Assembly: GCA_900556665.1 (NCBI GenBank)
Contig: USPX01000001.1
Location: 1-39,162 of the forward strand
Length of the DNA: 39,162 nucleotides
Reading direction: 5' to 3'
Source: an uncultured Eubacteriales bacterium
Lineage (GTDB): Bacteria; Bacillota_A; Clostridia; Lachnospirales; Cellulosilyticaceae
This document shows, piece after piece, positions 1-8,155 of the stretch (its first letter is position 1; each line of letters begins with the position of its first letter). The translations under genes were made by a program, and so were the position numbers. The notes beneath the pieces are model-generated. The model was not told the origin of the DNA, did not search any database, and saw nothing but the letters and a program-made list of their open reading frames with translations.

Positions 1-100
1 TACCAGTTTACATGTGATTTTTTATTGTATACCCTTAAGCGAAAGCTATACAACTAAGCGTAGTTGATTACAGAACACTTACCAAAATGTGCAATAATAT

Positions 101-150
101 GGTATTATATGGTATTGTATAGTGTTGTACGGTACTAGAGGGTATAGAAA
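101..150. repeat. Five degenerate 10-bp tandem repeats
   Basis: Five consecutive 10-bp units occur just upstream of the first gene: GGTATTATAT, GGTATTGTAT, AGTGTTGTAC, GGTACTAGAG and GGTATAGAAA. The first two differ at one base; the rest are more diverged. A 10-bp period puts each unit on nearly the same face of the helix. This could be a protein-binding array or simple slippage; the function is unknown. The ribosome binding site of the next gene (GGGGGA, 159-164) follows directly. Confidence 0.55.
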
Positions 151-167
151 GACGGAATGGGGGAATA

Positions 168-1313
168 ATGTTGAGAATTTCAAGCATCCGCAGAAAAAGT
201 ATTAGAGTAAAATTACTAATGGACTTTAGTATTACTTTAATTGGAATCTGTGTATTGAATTATTTTTTTATAGGATATTTATATAAGAATGCATTGAATG
301 AAAAAGAAAGCATACGAACCCAAACAATTGCAAATATGACTGTTTTAGAAATTCAATTAATGATTGAAAATGCAAATAACACATTAAGAAATATAACTAA
401 ACTTGAATTTCTACAAGATGATAGTTTGTCAATAAAACATAAAATAAATGAACTGCAAAAATATAAATCTGATTTGTGTGATATTGGAATTGTTGGCATG
501 GATGGTATAGGGACTATGGCTAGCGGAGCTGATTTCTCTATTAAAACAAAGTGTGTATGGGATGATGCTTCCAATTGGGAAGAAAATAAATTAGATGTAG
601 TTACATATAAAGATGAATCGTATTTAGCGGTGTTAAAGCCAGTTAAAAGTGAAGATGGAGAAATTAAATTCATAGTAGCAGGTGTGCATAATATAAAGGA
701 TACTTTTGAACAAATCATACAGGTTAGTGGAGGAGAAGCCTGTTTTATTGCAAGTATTGATGGGCAAGTTATAGGTGGCGTAAGACATAATGACCAAATT
801 AAAAAAGTACATTTACGTGTACCAGAAGTAAGGAAGTTATTTAAAAAAGACATGACAGATGATCAGTACTACGTAATTGAAATAGAGGGTGGAAAATATG
901 TAATCGATTTATCTGAAGTAAAATATAGGCTCGTTGCGGATACTGGTTTGATTGCAGGAACAGTTAATAATAAAAATCTAGTTAGTAAAGAAATAAAGAA
1001 ACTAAATATTATAATCGGGCTAGGAATAATTATTATTATGAGTGTTGGATTAATAATAGTATATTTAAATACCGAATCTATAATGAAGCATATGCGATAT
1101 ATTATAAATTATTTAGGGGACAATATAAAAAATGAATTTAAGGACTCTGTACCTAGAGAATTTTTAGAAAGAGAAGATGAAATAGGTGCACTAGCTAGAG
1201 AAATAAAAAAACTGGAAGAAGAAATGAACGAAACACTAGGAGCTATTAAAGAAAGCATTACATATATTAATAATCTAAATGATAGTGTAAATAACATAAA
1301 TACAAAAGAATAA
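168..1313 (+). CDS. Cache-HAMP membrane sensor protein lacking an output domain
   Basis: Predicted 381-residue membrane protein. A short basic N-terminus precedes a first membrane segment at about residues 18-36. An extracytoplasmic region of roughly 245 residues follows, consistent in layout with a Cache-type sensor. A second membrane segment lies at about 283-303, then a HAMP-like region ending in a coiled tail. The conserved motif YLGDNIKNEFK followed by EDEIGALA resembles the HAMP DEIG signature. The protein stops there: no chemoreceptor signalling domain, kinase, GGDEF or other output is present. The gene at 3607 is a paralog with the same layout, and the two bracket flagellinolysin. RBS GGGGGA lies 3 nt before the ATG. 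The topology is seen in the sequence; the Cache label is family inference. The ligand and the partner that would receive the signal are unknown. Confidence 0.75.
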   Translation: MLRISSIRRKSIRVKLLMDFSITLIGICVLNYFFIGYLYKNALNEKESIRTQTIANMTVLEIQLMIENANNTLRNITKLEFLQDDSLSIKHKINELQKYKSDLCDIGIVGMDGIGTMASGADFSIKTKCVWDDASNWEENKLDVVTYKDESYLAVLKPVKSEDGEIKFIVAGVHNIKDTFEQIIQVSGGEACFIASIDGQVIGGVRHNDQIKKVHLRVPEVRKLFKKDMTDDQYYVIEIEGGKYVIDLSEVKYRLVADTGLIAGTVNNKNLVSKEIKKLNIIIGLGIIIIMSVGLIIVYLNTESIMKHMRYIINYLGDNIKNEFKDSVPREFLEREDEIGALAREIKKLEEEMNETLGAIKESITYINNLNDSVNNINTKE

Positions 1314-1321
1314 ATTCCAAT

Positions 1322-1368
1322 AAAAAACTAGAGTATATAGGAGGCTTGTCCTAATACTCTAGTTTTTT
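1322..1368. terminator. Bidirectional intrinsic terminator
   Basis: A perfect 15-bp stem pairs 1322-1336 with 1354-1368, with A-run and T-run flanks on either side. It can end both the plus-strand sensor gene and the minus-strand flagellinolysin gene, which converge here. Confidence 0.85.
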
Positions 1369-1384
1369 TATAAATAGAAAATAA

Positions 1385-3388
1385 TTAACTCCTTAAAAGT
1401 TGAAGGACATTATTAGGCATACTATTAGCCTGTGCAAGTAATGTCATATCAACTTGAACTAATATGTTGTTCTTAGAGAATTCCATCATTTCTTTAGCCA
1501 TATCTGCATCACGAATACGACTTTCTGCAGCAGTTAAGTTTTCTACTGTATTCATTAAATTGTTATAGGTATGTTCTAAACGATTTTGAAGTGCACCAAG
1601 ATGACCACGTATAGTAGAAACCTTTTCGATAGCATTTTTTACACTATTTGTGTCTGGATTAGTAAGGACATCTAATGTATCAATACCTAAGCTCTCAGTA
1701 CTTAATGTTGGAACATCATAAGTTATTACTTCATCAGCACCCTCGCCTATCTTAAAGTTGATAGCATCTAGCGTAATGGTAGTTGGTGGGATAGAAGGGC
1801 CAGGAGCTGGATTAGGGTTTGGATTAGGACTAGGATCTGGATTAGGACTAGGATTTGGGTTAGAACCAGAACCTGGATAAGAACCAGCATCAGCCGTAGC
1901 ACTAGTACCAGGCGTAATAGCACTACCACCAGAAATGACAGTAATATCAATACCTGTATAGTTGTTGATGACAGCACTTGTATTAGGATTAACTTTAAAT
2001 AAGTTAATTGTTACTTTATTATCATCTAAAACATCATCGTCACTTAAATCGCCTGTTATGACAGAACCTAATCCAGCTCCTCGCTGAGAAATTAAAGTTC
2101 TGGTAAAGTCATAAGCTTCGGTATCATTTTTAAAGTTTGCTACGAAATCAGTAAGAGTTGTATACTTAGTATTTTCTTTAATAACATCATTTAATGAATG
2201 ACCACTGATTAAAGAAGATAAAATTTTATTAAGACCAGTTGAGATAGTAGAAGCCGTTGCTGGGCCAGCAGAACTACTGACTAAATGACCTAGATAAGTT
2301 GTGGCTAAATAACCGGCGCCATAGTTACCAGCATTAGAATTACTACTTAATTGACTTAATGCATTTTTAATTTCATCATTGGAAGATGTTGTAGAGAGAT
2401 TAATTGAATCACTATTTAACCAATTACCTGGACCAGAAGCTGCTTGAGCAAGGCCTTCAACAAACCAAAGAGGGAATTTTCTAGTAGGCGCATCTGTACC
2501 CGTATCTGTTAGGCCGAACATACCTGAAGTAAGTGCTTCATCCATTAAAGCATGTGTCATTTCGTGAGCAATAACAGATTCAAACTCACTACGATTTGTA
2601 ATCGTGTTTGTAGCAGCATTCCAATCTACAGAAGCCATATTGATACTAAGTGTATAGGTCATATTAATATTATTATTAAGAAGATACCCTTGTATACCAC
2701 AGCTCACAGAAGCTAATGTATTAGAAGAAGAATCGTTATAGAGCTCCAGACCTATTCCTATAGAAGAATCTGATAGATAACCAAATGCAGGATAAGCAGA
2801 AAGTAGTGTTTTAATAGCATTAGGAACAAGTTCAGTTTCTACTTGATTTATAAAATCAGGATCATATCCAGTAGTAGTATTACTACCACTTGGTGTTTGA
2901 AGAGTAGTATAATCTGCAACAGATTCGGCAAAGATTAAATTAATTTGAGTTGTAGAAGTTGAAGATTTAAAAACATTTATGCCATTAAATTTAGTAGTAC
3001 TAGAAATATGATTGATAGCTTCTTTGAGCTGATCAATTTCTGCTTGAATATTCTTTTTATCTGTCTCAGAGTAAGTACCATTAGCTGCTTGTACAGTAAG
3101 TTCTTCCATACGAGTGAGCATATCATGAACTTCATCGAGAGAACCTTCTGCTGTTTGAATAAGAGATATACCATCTTGAGCATTTCAACCAGCTTGTCTT
3201 AAAGCAGCCAGTTGACCACGCATTCTTTGACTAATACATAAACCAGCAGCGTCATCAGCAGCTGAATTAATACGTAGGCCAGAAGAAAGTCTTTGTATAG
3301 ATTTAGAAAGCGCATTTTGATGTAAATTAATCTGACCGATTAAATTGAGTGCGCATAAGTTATGATTAATTACTAAGCTATTTGACAT
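1385..3388 (-). pseudogene. Flagellinolysin (flagellin with inserted zinc metallopeptidase), interrupted by an in-frame TGA
   Basis: One continuous minus-strand frame of 668 codons, broken only by TGA at codon 68 (3185-3187). The N-terminal flagellin D0/D1 part is intact (SNSLVINHNLCALN, then SAADDAAGLCISQRMRG). After the stop the frame resumes at once with NAQDGISLIQTAEGSL, the normal flagellin continuation. The hypervariable region is replaced by a protease domain with HEMTH (H275, E276, H279 counting from the ATG, stop included) and a downstream Glu in WFVEGLAQ (E311), a gluzincin-type zinc site. A linker rich in Asn-Pro, Asp-Pro and Ser-Pro follows, then a normal C-terminal flagellin helix ending NNVLQLLRS. 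This architecture is the described flagellinolysin family, a proteolytic flagellar filament. The stop falls where flagellins usually have Arg (SRNAQDG), so CGA or AGA to TGA is a single change. The RBS (AAGGAGG) and sigma-D promoter are intact. It could be a recent pseudogene, a sequence error, or be read through. Confidence 0.85.
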
Positions 3389-3446
3389 TTTATACCTCCT
3401 TATAGATTTTAAATAAATTTGATACTATGAGTTTAGTAATATTTAT

Positions 3447-3474
3447 ATATCGGGTAATTATTCTGAAAAGTTGA
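3447..3474 (-). promoter_or_regulatory. Sigma-D (sigma-28) type flagellar promoter
   Basis: Read on the minus strand, CCCGATAT (3454-3447) matches the sigma-D -10 GCCGATAT in 7 of 8 bases. TCAA (3474-3471), 16 nt upstream, matches the TAAA -35 in 3 of 4. The start codon of the flagellin gene is about 58 nt downstream, with AAGGAGG just before it. Confidence 0.7.
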
Positions 3475-3530
3475 TTTATTTAAAATATTTTAGATGAAGT
3501 ACACGTAGTAAATTGTTTAACTCTATATAG

Positions 3531-3559
3531 TGCTATTTACAAGAATGTGTTAAATAGCA
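3531..3559. repeat. Inverted repeat between flagellin and the second sensor gene
   Basis: TGCTATTTA (3531-3539) and TAAATAGCA (3551-3559) form a perfect 9-bp inverted repeat with an 11-nt loop. Another TGCTAT lies at about 3569. No T-tract follows, so an operator is more likely than a terminator. The function is unknown. Confidence 0.45.
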
Positions 3560-3606
3560 TAAAATATATGCTATCTACAGGAAAATAAGATGGGAAGATA
3601 GACAGT

Positions 3607-4779
3607 GTGAGAATTTTAGAGAGAAGAAAGAAAAGCATTAGAAATAGATTGATTATAGATATTGGATTAATCTTGATAGGAGTTAGTCTTGTAAATTATA
3701 TATTAGCCCATATGATATATAGCGATATGCTTTATAAGAGTGAAATGGACAAGGCTGAAATTAAAGCAGATGCAGCTATGCAAGCGGCACAAGTTTTAGT
3801 TCAAGGGGCTAATGATGTCATGAATAATATTGCAGGTATACGTTGTTTAAGTGATTCAGAAAAAACATTAGAGGACAAAATTCAAGGACTATATGGTTAT
3901 GCATCTTCTTTTGAAGACATTGCAATAATAGAGGCAGATAATAATGGTAAGAGTTTAAATGGTAGAAGTGTAAATGGTAGAATATTTAATGTAGTAGGAG
4001 AGCAGATATTTGAAAGGGCCTTTAATAGAGCACTTAATAGTATTGAAATCTTGGAGTATAAAAATAGTTTATACCTTATGTTTATGAAGCCCATTAGAGC
4101 AGAACAGCAATCTATTGCTATAGGTGTCATACCAATAAAAGAATTTCTAGAAGAAATTTTACAAACAAGTCAGGGGCGTATGTGCGTAATAGTGAATCAA
4201 TCTGGAAGAGGGTTTATAGGTGAAATTAATAAGCAAGGGAATATGGAGATTAGGAAGATAAAAGATAGGATAAGGGTAAAAGAATTCTTACGAAATGATT
4301 CAGTATATAATGAAGGGCATAATATTAAACTCAAAGAAACTTACCTTGGTGGAGAATTTAATTTTAATTATGAACTTATAAAAGGTTCACAGTGGTATTT
4401 AGGAATTGCCAATGGTACAACGAATGAAACAAAAGATATAACTATGTTTCAATATGCCATGTTAAATGGTATGCTTATTGCAATATTAGTTGGGATTATA
4501 CTTGTTTACTTCATTGCAAATTCCATTGCTACACGAATGCAACATATCGCTAGATATTTAGGGGATAGTATACAAAATGAGTTCAAAGCTTCTGTTCCTT
4601 TAGAATTACTAGATAATGAAGATGAGATCGGTATCATTGCTAAAGAAATGAAATGTTTAGAAGAAGAAGTATTAGGAATGCTATCTAATATTAAAGAAAG
4701 CATTGATTACCTAAACGATACAGTAGTAACAATGCAACATAATGAATGTGAAGAAGAATCCCAGTCTAAAGAAAATTAA
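3607..4779 (+). CDS. Cache-HAMP membrane sensor protein lacking an output domain (paralog of the gene at 168)
   Basis: Predicted 390-residue membrane protein with the same plan as the gene at 168: a basic N-terminus (RRKKSIRNR), a membrane segment at about 15-36, an extracytoplasmic region, a second membrane segment at about 283-306, then a HAMP-like region. The C-terminal motif YLGDSIQNEFKASVPLE followed by NEDEIG closely matches the first copy. The last 40 residues are a short coil with an acidic tail and contain no signalling domain. The start is GTG with a GGGAAG-type RBS. The gene is divergent from flagellinolysin and followed at 26 nt by the DUF6472 gene, so they may be co-transcribed. 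The extracellular halves have diverged more than the HAMP parts, which suggests different ligands; that is inference. Confidence 0.75.
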   Translation: MRILERRKKSIRNRLIIDIGLILIGVSLVNYILAHMIYSDMLYKSEMDKAEIKADAAMQAAQVLVQGANDVMNNIAGIRCLSDSEKTLEDKIQGLYGYASSFEDIAIIEADNNGKSLNGRSVNGRIFNVVGEQIFERAFNRALNSIEILEYKNSLYLMFMKPIRAEQQSIAIGVIPIKEFLEEILQTSQGRMCVIVNQSGRGFIGEINKQGNMEIRKIKDRIRVKEFLRNDSVYNEGHNIKLKETYLGGEFNFNYELIKGSQWYLGIANGTTNETKDITMFQYAMLNGMLIAILVGIILVYFIANSIATRMQHIARYLGDSIQNEFKASVPLELLDNEDEIGIIAKEMKCLEEEVLGMLSNIKESIDYLNDTVVTMQHNECEEESQSKEN

Positions 4780-4805
4780 TTAATAATAACTAAGGAGGAA
4801 AAATA

Positions 4806-4979
4806 ATGTGTGAGAATTGCATGTACCTAGAGTATAACGATGAAATACGAGAATATGTTTGTAGTATAGAAAGTATTATGGATGAAGATGATATGGCTAG
4901 GATGACATATAGTCGCCATAAACATTGTCCATATTATAAAGTAGGGGATGAATATTCTTTAGTACGTAAGCAAATTTAG
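4806..4979 (+). CDS. DUF6472 family small cysteine-containing protein
   Basis: A 57-residue protein with a strong RBS (AAGGAGGA, 6 nt before ATG). It carries four cysteines at positions 2, 5, 19 and 41 (CENC near the start; HCPYY near the end) and ends in GDEYSLVRKQI. The Cys pattern, many Asp/Glu residues, the CPYY motif and the GDEY..VRKQ ending match the DUF6472 family of small clostridial proteins, from memory of the family. The cysteines could bind a metal such as zinc, but no function is established. It follows the sensor gene closely and may share its transcript. Confidence 0.7.
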   Translation: MCENCMYLEYNDEIREYVCSIESIMDEDDMARMTYSRHKHCPYYKVGDEYSLVRKQI

Positions 4980-5114
4980 AGAATATGAGATAAACATAAG
5001 ACTAAAATAGGATAATAGATGAGAATAAGCTTTATGCAATTGATAAAAATAGGATTACAATGTAGTTAATCAATATAAAAAATAATAGATGATATACTAT
5101 TAGGAGGGGTTTAA

Positions 5115-5945
5115 ATGAAAAAGAAAATTATTGCAACAATGCTAGTTATGATGATGAGTATGGGGATATTAGGAGGCTGTGGAAATACACAAGAAGCAAA
5201 CCCTAATGCAAATCAAGTAGAGAATCCAGTGGAAGAGGTAACGCTTCAAGTATTTATTGCAGCCAGTTTAAAAAATGCAATGACTACAATTCAAAAAGAT
5301 TATAAAGCATTACATCCAGAAGTAGAGCTTGTATTTAATGCAGATAGTTCTGGAACATTACAAACACAGATTGAAGAAGGTGCAAGCTGTGATGTGTTCT
5401 TCTCAGCAGCAATGAAACAAATGAATGCATTAACAGAAGAGGGAATGGTAGAAGAAGATACAGAAGAAAAGCTTCTTGAAAATAAGGTTGTACTAATTAA
5501 ACCAGTGAATGGGGAAACAGAGGTTACAGGATTTGAAAATATTACAGAAGCTTCAAATATTGCATTAGCAGGAGAAGATGTACCAGTGGGTGCATATGCC
5601 AGAGAAATCTTCACTAGCTTAGGGAATATAGATGATGTAATGAAAATGGAAATTAACGAAGGGGCCAATGTAACAGCAGTATTAGCAGCTGTAAGTGAAG
5701 GAAGTAATGAAGTTGGTGTTGTATATGCCACAGATGCAGCTTCAGTAAAAGATAAGGTGGAAATTATTGCACAAGCACCAGTAGAAGCATTAACCTCACC
5801 GGTTATTTATCCAGTAGCTTGTATTAAAAATGAAGAAGCAGGTGAAGCTGAGCATAGTGCTGCTCAAGAATTTGTAAAATATCTTACAACAGATGAAGCT
5901 ATGAAAGTATTTGAAGAATATGGATTTGTACGCTATAATCCATAG
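5115..5945 (+). CDS. modA: ModA, molybdate ABC transporter substrate-binding lipoprotein
   Basis: A 276-residue lipoprotein with a basic start, hydrophobic core and lipobox LGGC (Cys about 22). The mature part opens with the ModA pattern LQVFIAASLKNAMTTI and later NADSSGTLQTQIEEGA. These hold the serines that bind the oxyanion. A later stretch, EVGVVYATDAAS, is also typical. It captures molybdate (possibly tungstate) outside the membrane and passes it to ModB/ModC encoded downstream. The RBS is AGGAGGGG. A 222-nt gap holding a hairpin separates it from modB, so expression of modA may differ from modBC. Confidence 0.93.
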   Translation: MKKKIIATMLVMMMSMGILGGCGNTQEANPNANQVENPVEEVTLQVFIAASLKNAMTTIQKDYKALHPEVELVFNADSSGTLQTQIEEGASCDVFFSAAMKQMNALTEEGMVEEDTEEKLLENKVVLIKPVNGETEVTGFENITEASNIALAGEDVPVGAYAREIFTSLGNIDDVMKMEINEGANVTAVLAAVSEGSNEVGVVYATDAASVKDKVEIIAQAPVEALTSPVIYPVACIKNEEAGEAEHSAAQEFVKYLTTDEAMKVFEEYGFVRYNP

Positions 5946-5994
5946 TATATAAATGTTTTTATTAGTATATTAAATAGATTAAAAATAAAAAGGT

Positions 5995-6059
5995 AGCCCT
6001 TGATGTACCTAGTTACACCAAAAGTTTATTTCGGGAGTAGGCTAGGAAATTCAAGGGCT
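5995..6059 (+). other. Unassigned hairpin between modA and modB
   Basis: AGCCCTTGA (5995-6003) and TCAAGGGCT (6051-6059) form a perfect 9-bp stem. Inside it CCTAG (6008-6012) pairs with CTAGG (6042-6046), leaving about a 29-nt loop with GTTACACC and TTTCGGGAGTAGG. Only a weak T-tract follows. It may be an attenuator or mRNA-processing/stability element, or an RNA sensor. It does not match any riboswitch consensus I can recall with confidence, including the molybdenum-cofactor motif. Confidence 0.5.
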
Positions 6060-6167
6060 TTAATTGTAAACTTATAGATTAAGTTAAAGTGACTATAAGT
6101 AAAATATTGAAGTTATTTACAGATTGTGTATAATTTGTGGATAACATGAGAAGTTAAGGAGATAAGA

Positions 6168-6863
6168 ATGAACGAGTTTTTGCAAAATGTTAACTGGAGT
6201 CCCTTGTTTATTTCTTTAAAAGCAGGTATTTTAGCAACTGTAATTGCCTTTTTCTTAGGTATTTTAGCAGCAAGATGGGTAATGAGATTAAGCAGTAAAA
6301 TGAAGTGGGTTGTAGATGGCATTTTAACATTACCTTTAGTGTTGCCACCTACCGTAGCTGGATTCTTCTTGTTATTACTATTTAGTTTGAAGCGTCCTTT
6401 TGGAAAGTATTTGTGGACAACTTGGGGTGTTAAAGTTGTACTTAGTTTCCCGGGATGCGTTATAGCAGCCAGTGTGATAGCCTTTCCTTTGATGTATAGA
6501 AATGCCAGAGCGGCCTTTGAGCAAGTGGATGTAAATATGATTTATGCGGCACGTACCCTGGGCATGCCAGAACGAAAAATATTTTGGAAGATAGTTGTGC
6601 CTATAGCAGCACCAGGCATTGCTTCGGGGACAGTTCTTGCCTTTGCTAGAGCTTTAGGTGAATATGGTGCAACCTCTATGCTTGCAGGGAATATTTTGGG
6701 TAAGACTCAAACAATAGCAGTAGCCATTGCTTCAGAAGTGGCAGCCGGAAATATGGATGTAGCCGGTTTTTGGGTAACTATAATTATAATGATTTCATTT
6801 GTAGTTGTATTTATTATCAATATGGTTTCAGGCAAAGGGATGAAGCAAATTAAGAGGTGGTAG
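6168..6863 (+). CDS. modB: ModB, molybdate ABC transporter permease
   Basis: A 231-residue inner-membrane permease with about five membrane segments. The family signature LPLVLPPTVAGFFLL occurs near residue 50. The cytoplasmic EAA-type loop that docks the ATPase reads AARTLGMPERKIFWKIVVPI, followed by APGIASGTVLAFARALGEYGA. These are hallmarks of the ModB/CysTW permease family. The RBS AAGGAGA precedes the ATG. The stop is one base before the modC start, so translation is probably coupled. It forms the channel for molybdate delivered by ModA. Confidence 0.93.
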   Translation: MNEFLQNVNWSPLFISLKAGILATVIAFFLGILAARWVMRLSSKMKWVVDGILTLPLVLPPTVAGFFLLLLFSLKRPFGKYLWTTWGVKVVLSFPGCVIAASVIAFPLMYRNARAAFEQVDVNMIYAARTLGMPERKIFWKIVVPIAAPGIASGTVLAFARALGEYGATSMLAGNILGKTQTIAVAIASEVAAGNMDVAGFWVTIIIMISFVVVFIINMVSGKGMKQIKRW

Positions 6864-6864
6864 G

Positions 6865-7920
6865 ATGAGCATTAAAGTAAATATTCATAAGAAGCTTAAA
6901 GGATTTCACTTAGATGTGAATGTTGAAACAAAAGGAAAGAGAATAGGCATATTAGGTGCTTCAGGCTGTGGAAAAAGTATGACACTCAAGGCTATAGCAG
7001 GTATTGAAAAGCCTGATAAAGGGTTAATTCAAGTAGGCAATCAGATTCTTTTTGAAAGTAAGAAGCACATTAATTTACCACCTCAAAAGCGAAAAATAGG
7101 GTACATGTTTCAAAATTATGCACTCTTTCCACATATGACAGTAGAAGAAAACATTGGTATAGGAATTTATAAAGAAAAAGCAGCTAAAGAAAAAATGATT
7201 CAGGAACAAATTAAACGTTTTCATTTAGAAGGGTTAGAAAAGAGAAGGCCTAGTGAACTTTCAGGAGGGCAGCAACAAAGGGTTGCCTTAGCTAGAATTT
7301 TCGCATATGAACCAGATATTATTTTGCTAGATGAACCATTTTCAGCTTTAGATAGATTTTTAAAGGATCAGTTAGTTCAAGAACTTCTAGAATTACTTAA
7401 AGATTTTAAAGGTGAAATTATCATTGTATCTCATAACAGAGATGAGATTTATACTTTGTGCGATGAACTTATTATTATGGATCAGGGACAACCTTTATTA
7501 ATAGGTGATACGAAAGAAATTTTTAAAAATCCTCAATGTTTAGAAGCTGCAAAGCTTACCGGATGTAAAAACATATCACCTATTAAAAAACTTAGTAGTC
7601 ATGAGCTTTTAGCTACTAACTGGAATGTGAAGTTACAGGTTGCTGAAGAGATTTCAGATGAGATTAAGTATGTAGGAATTCGTGCACATGATATTAAAGA
7701 AATACATGATGATGAAGAAGAGTATTCAAATGAAAGACTTAAGAATATAGTAGAAGTAGAAGTGCTACAAACCTTAGAATATCCTTTTGAAATGCAATAT
7801 ATTTTAAAGAATAGTAAGGCCATAGAGGGTATATGGTATAAGACGCCTAAAAGTGAAAAAAGTTTGGCAAAGGGGCTCAGAATACAGTTGCCTGTAGAGG
7901 CATTAATGTTATTAAAGTAA
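6865..7920 (+). CDS. modC: ModC, molybdate ABC transporter ATP-binding protein
   Basis: A 351-residue ATPase. Walker A is GASGCGKSMT, the Q-loop region is MFQNYALFPHMTVEEN, the signature is LSGGQQQRVALARIF and Walker B is IILLDEPFSALD, followed by the switch His in IIVSHNRDE. The last 120 residues (from about 230) form a C-terminal extension where ModC proteins carry an oxyanion-binding (MOP/TOBE) regulatory domain. The extension here is diverged. It drives molybdate uptake with ModB. No molybdoenzyme gene is in the window. It is the last gene of the mod cluster; a promoter for the next unit starts about 15 bases after its stop. Confidence 0.92.
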   Translation: MSIKVNIHKKLKGFHLDVNVETKGKRIGILGASGCGKSMTLKAIAGIEKPDKGLIQVGNQILFESKKHINLPPQKRKIGYMFQNYALFPHMTVEENIGIGIYKEKAAKEKMIQEQIKRFHLEGLEKRRPSELSGGQQQRVALARIFAYEPDIILLDEPFSALDRFLKDQLVQELLELLKDFKGEIIIVSHNRDEIYTLCDELIIMDQGQPLLIGDTKEIFKNPQCLEAAKLTGCKNISPIKKLSSHELLATNWNVKLQVAEEISDEIKYVGIRAHDIKEIHDDEEEYSNERLKNIVEVEVLQTLEYPFEMQYILKNSKAIEGIWYKTPKSEKSLAKGLRIQLPVEALMLLK

Positions 7921-7934
7921 TAGGTTGAAAAGTA

Positions 7935-7963
7935 TTGACAGAAAGTTCTGTAAGTAGTAGTAT
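7935..7963 (+). promoter_or_regulatory. Promoter of the riboswitch-exchanger transcript, overlapping a palindrome
   Basis: TTGACA (7935-7940) and TAGTAT (7958-7963) with an exact 17-bp spacer: a near-consensus housekeeping promoter. The palindrome ACAGAAAGTTCTGT (7938-7951) overlaps the -35 and spacer and may be a repressor site. Confidence 0.75.
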
Positions 7964-7970
7964 GAAATAA

Positions 7971-8070
7971 ATATTAGGGAGTAGTTCACACCAAATATGG
8001 TGTTATATAAGTCGTCATGACGCTGAGAAGCCGGCTTATATACTGAAATAAGAACGAGACTTTTATTGCA
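7971..8070 (+). promoter_or_regulatory. yybP-ykoY manganese riboswitch
   Basis: The leader carries the conserved parts of the yybP-ykoY aptamer in order: GGGAGTAG (7977-7984), an apical hairpin (CACCAAATATGGTG), GTCGTCA followed by GCTGAGA (from 8011), CCGGCTTATA, and the 3' strand ACGAGACTTTTATTG. The 3' strand of the closing helix is also the 5' arm of the terminator at 8053. Mn2+ binding would hold it in the aptamer and let transcription continue, the known logic for ON-switch members. The closing helix is imperfect as I read it. The gene controlled is the exchanger at 8156. Confidence 0.85.
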
Positions 8071-8101
8071 TTTTAAGTGCAATAAAAGTCTCGTTTTTTT
8101 A
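8053..8101 (+). terminator. Riboswitch-controlled intrinsic terminator
   Basis: A perfect 18-bp stem pairs 8053-8070 with 8078-8095 across a 7-nt loop and runs into a T-tract ending at 8101. It overlaps the 3' end of the aptamer, so it acts as the expression platform. Confidence 0.9.
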
Positions 8102-8155
8102 TATTCAAATACACCTTAATATAATATTTAAGATTTCTAAGAGAGGGGAATTTTT

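Noticed and set aside
1768..1977. 69-codon minus-strand frame of Leu/Val-rich protein
   Set aside because: It is a shadow frame of the Pro-rich linker of flagellinolysin; its composition is an artefact of the repeat.
3185..3187. TGA in flagellinolysin as selenocysteine
   Set aside because: The site is Arg in flagellins, there is no redox context, and no SECIS-like hairpin was evident just after it; mutation or plain readthrough is simpler.
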